Source: Betaproteobacteria bacterium (GTDB taxonomy: Bacteria > Pseudomonadota > Gammaproteobacteria > Burkholderiales > SG8-41). Taken from it: DNA of 18,647 nt. A program made the position numbers and the translations under genes. Positions 8,356-16,013 of the stretch are shown here, piece after piece (positions within the stretch are counted from its first letter, which is position 1; each line of letters begins with the position of its first letter). The notes under the pieces are model-generated. The model was not told the DNA's origin and did not search any database. It worked only from the letters and a program-made list of their open reading frames with translations. The stretch spans positions 1-18,647 of the forward strand of contig JANXRI010000118.1 of assembly GCA_025353085.1 (NCBI GenBank). The letters are read 5' to 3'.

Positions 8356-9459
8356 CTAAATTGAACGCTGGAAACGGCGCACGCGCGCTTCATCGACTTC
8401 AATGCCGAGACCGGGCCCGTCCGGCACCACCACATGACCGCGCACGACGGCGAGCGGCTGCGCGGTGAGATCTTCAGCAAGGTACGGGCTCGAGATGTTA
8501 AGACTCCAGTTGTTCGACGGCAGCGCCGCCGACAGGTGTACCGCTGCTGCCGACGCTATGCTGGATTCAGCCGTCTTGCACGCGACATTGACTTCCATGC
8601 CGAGCTCCGCACATAAACGGCCCGCCTCCATCACACCGCGCAACCCGCCTAATTTTATTGTTTTCAGGCTCACCCCACGCGCAGCGCCCGCCGCATGATG
8701 ACGGCGGATATGATCGAGAGAGTGAATGCTTTCGTCTGCGCAGATCGGCACCCGGGTAGCCTTCGCAATGCGCGCCATGCCCGCGAGATCGTCCTGGCGC
8801 ACCGGCTGCTCAAAAAAATCGAGCAGGCTGTCCGCCACCCCGCGCACATAGCGCTCGCCTTCATCGGCGGTCCACCCCTGGTTCGCGTCCGAGGAAATGA
8901 GATGACCGGGCCCCAGCGTTTCGCAGACACGGCGCGTGCGCTCGGCATCGATCTCCGGCGAGTTCACGCCGACTTTGACCTTATAGGCGACGTAACCGGC
9001 CGCGAGTAATTCTTTCGCTTCCTTCACGTCCGCTTCCGCATTGCCGCCGCTAATCATCCACAATGTCGATACACGATCACGGCGCTTGCCGCCGAGCAGC
9101 GCATGAACGGGTTGCCCGGTCGCGCGGCCGACAAGGTCGTGCATCGCCATTTCGATCGCGCCTTTCGCCGCCTGATTGCCATACATCCACAGGTTCATCA
9201 TCGATGAAGCGCCGGCGAAATCGTCGGCGACGCGGCCTTCGACATACGGCGTGAGATGGCGCACCGCGGCGACCATGCTTTCAACTGTTTCGCCGGTCAT
9301 GATGGGCGCGGACGCTGACTCGCCCCAACCGACGAAGCCTGTATCCGACTCCATGCGCACGACGAGATTGTCGGCGGTGATCAATTCAACGCCCGCCATT
9401 TTTACGGGCTTGACCAGCGGCAGGCTGACTGCGATGGGTTCGATGCGCTTGATTTTCAC
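8356..9459 (-). CDS. Mandelate racemase/muconate lactonizing enzyme family protein (enolase superfamily)
   Basis: A 367-residue cytoplasmic enzyme with normal family length. The N-terminal capping domain covers about 1-125 and the barrel follows. Visible active-site residues: K160-V-K162, metal ligands D191 (SSDANQGW), E217 (FEQPV) and D242 (CADES), and a lysine in VSLKTIKLGG (K266 or K269). This K-x-K plus late lysine pattern is the muconate lactonizing enzyme subgroup, which includes cycloisomerases, epimerases and acid dehydratases. All start by pulling a proton next to a carboxylate. The start is GTG (9457-9459) with a weak ribosome site. First gene of the minus-strand operon, divergent from the Bug gene at 9609. 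The carboxylate substrate fits uptake by the neighbouring receptors (inference). Confidence 0.93.
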   Translation of the reverse strand: MKIKRIEPIAVSLPLVKPVKMAGVELITADNLVVRMESDTGFVGWGESASAPIMTGETVESMVAAVRHLTPYVEGRVADDFAGASSMMNLWMYGNQAAKGAIEMAMHDLVGRATGQPVHALLGGKRRDRVSTLWMISGGNAEADVKEAKELLAAGYVAYKVKVGVNSPEIDAERTRRVCETLGPGHLISSDANQGWTADEGERYVRGVADSLLDFFEQPVRQDDLAGMARIAKATRVPICADESIHSLDHIRRHHAAGAARGVSLKTIKLGGLRGVMEAGRLCAELGMEVNVACKTAESSIASAAAVHLSAALPSNNWSLNISSPYLAEDLTAQPLAVVRGHVVVPDGPGLGIEVDEARVRRFQRSI

Positions 9460-9608
9460 GATGGCTCGCTTGATAAAACTTGGGGACGTGCTTCAGAATG
9501 CCGATTAATTTTACCCGATTGCCGTGCACCAAATGCAGTGTCAATTTGCCCGGCGTTTGGGCAGAATCAACATCGCTGAGGTTAGCAATCATCCGAGCGG
9601 AGGTTAGC

Positions 9609-10589
9609 TTGAATATCATTGGCTTCGTTGCTGTCGTTACGACAACGGGCCTGCTCGCAATCACGCTCGTCACGCCGCACGCATTGGCACAGGATTACCC
9701 GAACAAGCCCATCCGGCTCGTGGCGCCGTTTTCGCCTGGCGGCGCAACCGATGTGCTGGCGCGCATCGTCGGCCAGAAAATGACCGAGCGCATGGGCCAA
9801 CCGGTCGTGATCGAAAACCGCGTCGGCGCAGGCGGCAACATTGGTGCCGAGCAGGTTGCAAAGTCGGTGCCCGATGGCTACACGTTGTTGATGGGCGGGG
9901 TGCCGCACGCAATCGGCGTAACCTTATACCCGAAACTCGGTTACGACATGGTGAAAGATTTGACCGCCGTCGCCGAGGTCGCATCGTTCCCGAGCGTGCT
10001 GGTACTGCATCCATCATTGCCCGCTAAATCGGTAAAAGAATTAATCGCGCTCGCCAAGGCGCGGCCCGGCCAATTAAATTTCGGCTCGGCGGGCAACGGC
10101 TCACCCAATCATCTCGCACTCGAGTTGTTCGATACTCTCGCGGGCGTAAAAATGACGCATGTTCCGTATAAAGGCGCCGGCCAGGTCGTCGGTGATTTGC
10201 TGGCCGGCCAATTACAACTCGCCTCAATGGGCCTACCCGTCGCGATGCCGCATGTGCAGTCCGGCAAACTGCGTGCGATTGCATTGACGGGCGCCGCGCG
10301 CTCACCGCTGTTGCCGCGTATTCCGACGGTGGTCGAAGCCGGCCTGCCGGGGTTCGACGTCACTTCCTGGTACGGCATATTCGGCCCGGCCGCGTTGTCA
10401 AAAGATATCGTTGCAAAACTGAATAACGAGATTGGCAGTGCAATCATTTCACCTGATCTGACTGAGCGCCTGACTGCGCTGGGAGCGGAGCCTGCAGTCA
10501 AGACGCCCGCGGAGTTTGCGCAGTATGTACGCAATGAAATTACGAAGTGGGCCAAAATCGTCATGGAATCCGGCGCCAAACTGGATTAA
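9609..10589 (+). CDS. Bug/TctC-family tricarboxylate-binding receptor
   Basis: A 326-residue periplasmic receptor. The start is TTG at 9609, placed five bases after a strong GGAGG (9599-9603); the frame is open further upstream, but only this start gives a clean signal peptide (NIIGFVAVVTTTGLLAITLV then TPHALAQ). The mature part shows the family marks DYPNKPIRLVAPFSPGG, VVIENRVGAGGNIG, DGYTLLMG, and HVPYKGAGQ in the middle. It binds a small carboxylate in the periplasm. No TctA/TctB permease is nearby. It is divergent from the enolase-superfamily and Gfo/Idh/MocA operon, and 82 bases upstream of a second Bug gene, so it is likely the uptake or sensing arm of that catabolic module. Confidence 0.94.
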   Translation: MNIIGFVAVVTTTGLLAITLVTPHALAQDYPNKPIRLVAPFSPGGATDVLARIVGQKMTERMGQPVVIENRVGAGGNIGAEQVAKSVPDGYTLLMGGVPHAIGVTLYPKLGYDMVKDLTAVAEVASFPSVLVLHPSLPAKSVKELIALAKARPGQLNFGSAGNGSPNHLALELFDTLAGVKMTHVPYKGAGQVVGDLLAGQLQLASMGLPVAMPHVQSGKLRAIALTGAARSPLLPRIPTVVEAGLPGFDVTSWYGIFGPAALSKDIVAKLNNEIGSAIISPDLTERLTALGAEPAVKTPAEFAQYVRNEITKWAKIVMESGAKLD

Positions 10590-10621
10590 AGGCGCACGCT
10601 GTCGCACAATTGCGGCGTAAT

Positions 10622-10635
10622 CAAGCGGCCGCTTG
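10622..10635. promoter_or_regulatory. 14-bp perfect palindrome between two Bug genes
   Basis: CAAGCGGCCGCTTG is perfectly symmetric and lies in the 82-base gap between the Bug genes, 36 bases before the second start codon. No T run follows. It may be an operator for the second gene; chance is possible in GC-rich DNA. Confidence 0.4.
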
Positions 10636-10671
10636 TTCCACCTAAAAAAGCGGTACCTTCCGGAGGAAAAC

Positions 10672-11709
10672 ATGCTGACCTGCATGGAAATTTTATTAAG
10701 CACGGCCGCCGCGAGGTCTCCACTGCGCTTACGCGCCTTTAAATCACTCGCACTCGGTATTTACGCGTTAGTAACTTATGCCGCGCCAGGATTTGGCCAC
10801 GGCGCAGATTTGAATTATCCAACGCGCCCGGTTCGCGTCATTGTGCCTTATTCGCCCGGCGGCTCGTCCGATGCCGTTGCCCGCATCGTGAGCCAGAAGC
10901 TTGGTGAAACCCTCGGCCAGCAATTTGTAGTCGACAATCGACCTGGCGCGGCCGGCTCGCTCGGGCGCGAACTCGTCGCCAAAGCTACGCCCGATGGATA
11001 TACCTTGCTGGTGGGCGACTCGCCGCACACGATCAACGTTCACGTGCTGCGTCATGTGCCGTACGATCCGATCAAAGATTTCACGCCGATAACGCTGCTC
11101 GCCACCGCGCCGCAGGTGCTCGTCATCAACCCGGGTTTTGCGGCGCAGACATTGACGGAATTCATCGCCGCGGCAAGCGCGCAGCCCGGAAAACTCAACT
11201 ATGGTTCCGGCGGCAGCGGGTCGATCACGCATCTGACCGGCGAACTCTTCAAGCTCGCCACTCGCGTGAATATCGTGCACGTGCCCTATAAGAGCATAGC
11301 GATTGCAACCACCGACGTTATCGGCGGTCAGGTCCAGGCGGCATTTCCAACAGTGCCGGGTGCGGTGCCGCATGTGCGTGGTGGCCGCCTGCGCGCGCTG
11401 GGAGTTTCAAGTGCTCAGCGTGTAAGCGCACTCGCAGAAGTGCCCACCTTTGAGGAGAGCGGCGTGAACGGCATGCTCGTCACCAACTGGTTCGGTGTGT
11501 TTGCGCCCGCGCGTTTGCCGCCGGAACTGCTGACCCAATTGCACAAAGCCTTAATCGACGCGATGCAGGCACCTGACGTGCGCGCCAGATTCGCTAACTT
11601 GTCATTGGAAATATCGACTACTTCGCCGCGTGAATTTGAAGCCCATCTCAACAGCGAGCTTGCTAGATGGGGCAAGGTCGTCAAGGCCGCCGGCATCAAG
11701 CCGGAATAA
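10672..11709 (+). CDS. Bug/TctC-family tricarboxylate-binding receptor
   Basis: A 345-residue periplasmic receptor. The start is the ATG at 10672, five bases after GGAGG (10662-10666); an upstream TTG at 10633 has no ribosome site. The leader is long (about 43 residues), with an N-terminal basic stretch before the hydrophobic core SLALGIYALVTYAAPGFG. Family marks follow: LNYPTRPVRVIVPYSPGG, VVDNRPGAAGSLG, DGYTLLVGD and HVPYKS. It is only moderately similar to the preceding Bug protein by eye, so it is an old duplicate or a separate acquisition and not a recent copy. Probably cotranscribed with the gene ending at 10589. It ends seven bases from the convergent lipoprotein gene, with its stop codon in the loop of a small GCCGG/CCGGC stem. 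Confidence 0.94.
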   Translation: MLTCMEILLSTAAARSPLRLRAFKSLALGIYALVTYAAPGFGHGADLNYPTRPVRVIVPYSPGGSSDAVARIVSQKLGETLGQQFVVDNRPGAAGSLGRELVAKATPDGYTLLVGDSPHTINVHVLRHVPYDPIKDFTPITLLATAPQVLVINPGFAAQTLTEFIAAASAQPGKLNYGSGGSGSITHLTGELFKLATRVNIVHVPYKSIAIATTDVIGGQVQAAFPTVPGAVPHVRGGRLRALGVSSAQRVSALAEVPTFEESGVNGMLVTNWFGVFAPARLPPELLTQLHKALIDAMQAPDVRARFANLSLEISTTSPREFEAHLNSELARWGKVVKAAGIKPE

Positions 11710-11716
11710 CCGGCGG

Positions 11717-12148
11717 CTAGCTGAATATTACGTCGTAAATGCGGTTCGAATCGTCCACGCACAAGCCGCCCGCACCGGGCCCGCCGACGTCCGTAAAATC
11801 GCAGGTCAGGATGCGATTGTCCGTCGATGACAATATAGCCCTGGTGTAGTTGGTGCGAGCCAGAATCTCGGCGGCTTTGGGCGCTGCGTCGCGCGGGCCA
11901 TGCAGGCGATAGAGCCCGAACGTGGTGTTTGACGTCGTGGGTTCAACATTGCCGCGAAAGAGCCGGCGGTCGACTTCCACCGTGATTGTGACGACGGCCA
12001 GGCCCGCGTACTGCACCGCGCCGTGATAAGTCGCGCCGTCGCGCGCGGTCATGTGCATCTGCGAGACAGTGGTGGGAAGATAGGCGCAGCCCCCGAATAT
12101 CGATGTCAGCAATAGTACTGCGGCCGAGCGCATGAACGTCTTCCCCAT
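11717..12148 (-). CDS. Small lipoprotein of unknown function
   Basis: A 143-residue protein with an N-terminal lipoprotein signal: basic start MGKTFMR, hydrophobic core SAAVLLLTSI, then the lipobox-like FGGC with C21 as the lipidated residue. The rest is mainly beta by appearance (GAVQYAGLAVVTITVEVDRR), with two more cysteines (C116 in LTCDFTD and C130 in GLCVDD) that could form a disulfide. AAGGAG precedes the ATG at good spacing. It lies 24 bases downstream of the thiamine-diphosphate enzyme gene on the same strand and may be cotranscribed, though a functional link is not evident. I do not recognise the family. Confidence 0.8.
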   Translation of the reverse strand: MGKTFMRSAAVLLLTSIFGGCAYLPTTVSQMHMTARDGATYHGAVQYAGLAVVTITVEVDRRLFRGNVEPTTSNTTFGLYRLHGPRDAAPKAAEILARTNYTRAILSSTDNRILTCDFTDVGGPGAGGLCVDDSNRIYDVIFS

Positions 12149-12172
12149 GACTGTCTCCTTAAAGTTCTGCTA

Positions 12173-14005
12173 TTAACCTTCGAGTCCGGCGAGCTTTCTA
12201 AAATTCGGTTCGGCATGCGGGAACGGCGGCAACTGCCAGGTCCCGGTGCCCACCGGCCTGATATCGCGGTCGACCGGCACTTCGACGAGATACGGCCGAT
12301 TCGCCTTGATCGCGGTCTCGATCACGCCTTCGAGATCGTTGGCGTGATCGACGCGCGCCGCATCGACGCCCATCGAACGCGCAAGCATCACGAAATCGGT
12401 GCTGAAAAGTTTTTTGGTCTGGTCGATCTGGAAACTCGTCGCGAGTTCCTGGCCGAACATGCCGAGCTGCATGTCGCGAATCGAGCAATAACCATAATTG
12501 TTCCACACGACCCACACCGCCGGGATGTCATATTCTTTCGCCGTCAGCAAGATATGCGGCGTCATCAGGAAAGAGCCGTCGCCGACCACCGCGATCGCCG
12601 GGCTTGCGGGCTGCGCGAGCTTCGCCCCCAGAATGCCGCAGGTTGCAAATCCCATCGATGCGAAACCCCACGATTGCAGCAGATGGCGCGCACGCCGCGC
12701 TTTCCATAATTGCACCACCCAGTTGTGATGCACGCCGACATCGGTCGCGAATATCGCGTTCTCGGGGATCACATTCGACAAGCCTTTGAGCAAACGCTCC
12801 GGACGCAACGGCAACTGGTCCGACTCCGCGAATGGCTTTTGAAAGTCGTCCCATATTTTCTTGCACTCGTTTAACTTGCCGACCCAGTCGTCGTATTTTT
12901 TTGGCGCCGCTTTTATTTTTTCGCGTCCGCGCCGGACTAAAACTTCGAGGCTCGCGCGGATGTCGCCGAGGATGCCGAGGTGCGCCGGGTAGTTGCGGCC
13001 AATCTCCGACGGATCATTGTCGATCTGGATCAATTTGGTCGGCGGTATCGTCAGCGTGTAACCGCTGATCCATGCGCTGGTTGCGCGGTCGTCGAAACTG
13101 CAGCCGAGACCCAGTATCACATCGGCATTGCGGGTCGCCTCGTTCGCGGCATACGGCCCGTTGCGGCCCATCGGGCCAAATGACAGCTCGTGCGTTTCGT
13201 CAATTGTGCCCTTGCCGTTGGGACTGGTGACGACTGGTATACGCAAGACCTTCAACAATTCGAGCAGCACGTCGGTCGCCTCGCCGATCAAGCCGCCCTG
13301 CCCGATCAAAATCACCGGGCGCTTTGCAGCGATCAGGAGATCGAGTGCCTGATCGAGCGCACCAAGATCGCCGGGCGAGCGCTGCATCACCAGCGGATCG
13401 GGATCCGGAACTTCCACTTCCGCCGATTCCTGGAAAATGTTGAGCGGCACATCGATGTTTACCGGGCCGGGCCGGCCGGTGCGCAACAGGCCGAACGCCT
13501 GTTTCATCGCGAGCGGCAGCATCTCAACGCGCGTCGGCTGAAAACTTTTTTTGACCAGCGGCCGGATCACCGACGGAAAGTCGCCCTGAAAATAACGACC
13601 GGTTTCCTGGAACGGCATGCGGTTGAACTGCGTGGTCGGCACGTTGCCCGTGATCGCGAGAAACGCTGACGAATCCATCATCGCGCCCGCGAGCGCCACC
13701 GGCATGTTGCATGAGCCCGGCCCGCACGACGTAAAGGTTGCCACCGGCTGATGTTTAACTTTGTAATAAGCGTCGGCCATGTAACCGGCGGCCTGTTCGT
13801 GATGCACCGAAATCGTCCGGATGCGATCGGCGGCACTGCACGCGGCGTCGAGAAAACCGATGTTGCCGTGGCCGCACACGCCGAACAGATACGGCACTTT
13901 TTCTTTGATCAGGTACTCGACCATGATCTCGGCGCCTTTGTAGGTCGTGCGCTTGGCGGCAGGACTCGTCGTTTTAGTCGGCGCTGCGGCGGTCGTGGTG
14001 TCCAT
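12173..14005 (-). CDS. Thiamine-diphosphate-dependent enzyme, acetolactate-synthase-like
   Basis: A 610-residue three-domain enzyme. The N-terminal pyrimidine-binding domain has the activating glutamate E70 in HHEQAAGYMADAY, and PFQETGRYF follows at 131-139. A central domain spans about 210-355. The C-terminal domain has the diphosphate/magnesium motif GDGSF (475-479) ending in NN (502-503). Related enzymes include acetolactate synthase, sulfoacetaldehyde acetyltransferase, glyoxylate carboligase and oxalyl-CoA decarboxylase. I cannot place it more exactly, and no regulatory small subunit (ilvH) is next to it, which argues against a standard isoleucine/valine role. The start is ATG with GGAGAA upstream. 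A low-complexity Thr/Ala N-terminus (about 20 residues) precedes the fold. No signal peptide; cytoplasmic. Confidence 0.92.
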   Translation of the reverse strand: MDTTTAAAPTKTTSPAAKRTTYKGAEIMVEYLIKEKVPYLFGVCGHGNIGFLDAACSAADRIRTISVHHEQAAGYMADAYYKVKHQPVATFTSCGPGSCNMPVALAGAMMDSSAFLAITGNVPTTQFNRMPFQETGRYFQGDFPSVIRPLVKKSFQPTRVEMLPLAMKQAFGLLRTGRPGPVNIDVPLNIFQESAEVEVPDPDPLVMQRSPGDLGALDQALDLLIAAKRPVILIGQGGLIGEATDVLLELLKVLRIPVVTSPNGKGTIDETHELSFGPMGRNGPYAANEATRNADVILGLGCSFDDRATSAWISGYTLTIPPTKLIQIDNDPSEIGRNYPAHLGILGDIRASLEVLVRRGREKIKAAPKKYDDWVGKLNECKKIWDDFQKPFAESDQLPLRPERLLKGLSNVIPENAIFATDVGVHHNWVVQLWKARRARHLLQSWGFASMGFATCGILGAKLAQPASPAIAVVGDGSFLMTPHILLTAKEYDIPAVWVVWNNYGYCSIRDMQLGMFGQELATSFQIDQTKKLFSTDFVMLARSMGVDAARVDHANDLEGVIETAIKANRPYLVEVPVDRDIRPVGTGTWQLPPFPHAEPNFRKLAGLEG

Positions 14006-14121
14006 GAATGTTCTCCGTGACTGCGGACTTACAGGATGGGCTGATTTTATCAGCTTGCTGGAGGCGCAAACGATTCTTAGGCAGACAAGATAAGAGGCTC
14101 CCGGTCTTAAGTTCCCGCTTG

Positions 14122-14140
14122 CCCCCTCCCCACCTCCCCC
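14122..14140 (-). other. G-rich tract on the minus strand (possible G-quadruplex)
   Basis: The minus strand carries G runs of 5, 2, 4 and 5 separated by single A or T bases, in the gap between the binding-protein stop (14163) and the next gene start (14005). Because one run has only two Gs, a three-layer quadruplex needs register shifting; a two-layer form is possible. It is preceded by a weak CTCCC/GGGAG stem. Confidence 0.35.
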
Positions 14141-14162
14141 GCTCGCGCAACGGAGGGAGTTT

Positions 14163-15062
14163 TCATTTCACGACGTCTTCCCATCGCGGACACGCGCGCG
14201 CTTCGTATGGTTTGTCCCATTGCGCGTAGTTCGTGCGATCGACGACCTGCACGTGCAGCATGAGTCGCGCGGGAACTTTCTCGCCGCGCACGTGCCGCAA
14301 TGCTGCTTCGGTCGCGACGCAACCCATCTTCATCGCATCGAAATCCGCGGTGGCGAGCAGCCTGCCCTGTTTGATCGCCGCAATTGCATCAGGTACGGCG
14401 TTGATCCCGGCCACCACACGCTTGAGGCCTGCGGTGTCGAGCACGTCGAGCATCGCGAGCGCCATCACATCGTTAGCCGCGAGAATGGCATCGAAGCGCA
14501 TCGATTGCGCCAGGAACACGGTGCCCGCGTGCACGGTGTCGGCGTGCTGATAGTTGCCGCAAATCTCGGCGGTAACGCGCATGGCCGGAAAATTTTTCAC
14601 TGCATCGCGGAAGGCGCGCACACGTTCGCGGCTCGTCACCGATTCCGACGGCCCGGCGACGATCACGATATCGCCGCGCCGCCCGAGGTGTTCGCATAAG
14701 TATGTCGCCACATGGAATGCCAGCGGATAGTCTTCGGAGCCCACGTAGCTGACGATATGCTCAGGCTGCGTAAACCGATTTATAAAGCCCACGATAGGCA
14801 CGCCTACCGCGTGGATTTTTTCAATCGCTGCATTCACGGCAGTGGGATGGGCGGGCACCAGCACGCACGCAGCCGGTCGACTGGCAAGCGCTTCATCGAT
14901 CAGCGCGATTTGTTCGTCCGCGTCGTCGGGCTTTTGCGGCACATAGTGAACGGTGCGTGCACCCATTCGTTGTGCGGTGCGGTCAGCGCCAAGGCGCGCT
15001 GCTGCGTATGCCGGGTTTGTGCGGTTCTTCGTAAACACGGCAATCGTCGGAATTTCGCTCAT
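14163..15062 (-). CDS. Ribose-binding-type (PBP1) sugar-binding protein lacking a signal peptide
   Basis: A 299-residue protein with the type 1 periplasmic-binding fold of RbsB-like receptors. The first strand is IPTIAVFTKNRTNPAYAA at about 4-21. The hinge and C-lobe marks are AANDVMALAMLDVLDTAG (about 194-211) and GINAVPDAIAAIKQGRL, with MGCVATEAALRHVRGEKVP near the end. Usual members bind sugars in the periplasm for ABC uptake, but here no leader exists: the protein begins right at the mature domain, and an in-frame TAA lies immediately before ATG. No DNA-binding domain is present, so it is not a LacI-type repressor. No ABC ATPase or permease is in the window. It may be a cytoplasmic sensor, or a receptor that lost its leader. 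Confidence 0.85.
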   Translation of the reverse strand: MSEIPTIAVFTKNRTNPAYAAARLGADRTAQRMGARTVHYVPQKPDDADEQIALIDEALASRPAACVLVPAHPTAVNAAIEKIHAVGVPIVGFINRFTQPEHIVSYVGSEDYPLAFHVATYLCEHLGRRGDIVIVAGPSESVTSRERVRAFRDAVKNFPAMRVTAEICGNYQHADTVHAGTVFLAQSMRFDAILAANDVMALAMLDVLDTAGLKRVVAGINAVPDAIAAIKQGRLLATADFDAMKMGCVATEAALRHVRGEKVPARLMLHVQVVDRTNYAQWDKPYEARACPRWEDVVK

Positions 15063-15081
15063 TTATCGGTTTGCCGGTGTC

Positions 15082-15137
15082 GTAGCGTGGGCGCCTCGTC
15101 TGCGCGTAAACGGTTGCAGGCGGGGCGCCTGCGCTAC
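15082..15137. repeat. REP-like long palindromic hairpin
   Basis: Two 22-base arms (15082-15103 and 15116-15137) pair along their whole length around a 12-base loop, with only four non-Watson-Crick positions, all G-U wobbles on the plus strand. The outer bases are GTAGCG and CGCTAC, and the core is GGCGCC. This shape and wording resemble dispersed bacterial REP-type elements. On the plus strand TTTTATTG follows, so it could also stop transcription. It sits 20 bases upstream of the binding-protein start. Confidence 0.7.
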
Positions 15138-15156
15138 TTTTATTGTCGGCCACGTC

Positions 15157-15400
15157 TTATTGAATCGTGATGCCGGCATCCTTGATGACCTTCTGCATCT
15201 GCTCGAGCCGCGCCTTGGTGACAGTTGCGAGTTTGTCCGGCGAGGTACCTTCGATTTCAAAACCGATCGAGACCAGCCGGTCCCTCACGTCGGGGGCGGC
15301 GAGCGCCTTGATGATTTCCGCGTTGAGGCGGCTCGTAATTTCTTTCGGCCCGCGGTCTTCGACGTAATCCGAACCGCGGGCGATACCAGCCATAGACGGC
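15157..15400 (-). pseudogene. C-terminal remnant of a Bug/TctC receptor gene
   Basis: The last 63 residues, from PKEITSRLNAEIIKALAAPD to VIKDAGITIQ, match the C-terminal helix pair of Bug receptors and end at a normal stop (15157). Before that the match breaks. The preceding residues (GIARGSDYVEDRG) do not fit the family, while pieces such as WLVSPA appear in a neighbouring frame, pointing to at least one frameshift near 15350-15395. Upstream there is no room for the missing 230 residues, because an unrelated gene ends at 15449. There is no plausible start or signal peptide. I call it a degraded, truncated gene. It lies next to the REP-like hairpin, which may mark a past rearrangement. Confidence 0.8.
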
Positions 15401-15448
15401 GCCGCATTTGCCGGTCGCATAACACGACGATTCTGGTCGTTTCGCGCG

Positions 15449-15832
15449 TCAATCTACCTTGAGAAATCCGCGTTCGCGCAAATAGCGCCGGCCTTTGGGC
15501 GTCAGCCCATAGCCCGCTTTCGCGGCCACAGGCGCCACTACGTAGGCATGTTTGACCAGAAAGTGCAGATACATCTCGGCAATCTGAAAATTCATGTTGT
15601 GGGCCCGCGCAATCGCAGCGGCGTTTTCGAATGCATCTTGCGCAAGATATTGCAGTGTTCTTACCGCGTCGCCGTCCAGGGTCTCCCATTGCTCGATGTA
15701 TTGCGCAAGTTCATTCTTCAGTTCGGCGTTCTCCAAGCGCAGGCGGTTGTTATCGCCTGCGATTTTCTCAAGCTCCTCGCGATACTCCGCCGCTGCCGGA
15801 AACTCGCCGAGCAATTTTTCAAACCACTCCAT
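15449..15832 (-). CDS. Hypothetical protein with coiled coil and probable winged-helix C-terminus
   Basis: A protein of 127 residues from the ATG at 15832 (a GTG at 15847 adds five). Residues about 15-52 form a heptad-rich coiled coil (YREELEKIAGDNNRLRLENA then ELKNELAQYIEQ). The middle (LDGDAVRTLQYLAQDAFENA to HFLVKHAYV) looks like a helix bundle, and the end (GYGLTPKGRRYLRERGFL) matches the last helix and wing of small winged-helix domains. It is therefore probably a dimeric nucleic-acid-binding or adaptor protein in the cytoplasm. I do not recognise a named family. It is divergent from the Tat-exported oxidoreductase across about 180 bases. The ribosome site is weak for either start. Coding status is supported by the coherent predicted structure. 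Confidence 0.7.
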   Translation of the reverse strand: MEWFEKLLGEFPAAAEYREELEKIAGDNNRLRLENAELKNELAQYIEQWETLDGDAVRTLQYLAQDAFENAAAIARAHNMNFQIAEMYLHFLVKHAYVVAPVAAKAGYGLTPKGRRYLRERGFLKVD

Positions 15833-16013
15833 CCCGATATTTATCACTGATGATTGATGCCGTTTAAAATGGCCGCTATTGTTTCACAATTCAGCGGCAA
15901 CCCGCATATCGGGTGGCGGGCCAATCGCCAGCTTGCGTAACCGCAATCGCGCGACTACTGTACTCGCCTTGGTCGCGCCACCTGGCTGCGGACCCATTTC
16001 GAGGAGATGCAGT

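Noticed and set aside
9508..9544. Promoter for the enolase-superfamily gene: TTGACA with TAAAAT on the minus strand
   Set aside because: The -35 is a perfect match but the two boxes are 25 bases apart, too far for sigma-70; no -10 at normal spacing.
9547..9563. TGCCC/GGGCA inverted repeat upstream of the first intact Bug gene
   Set aside because: Only five pairs, common by chance at this GC content.
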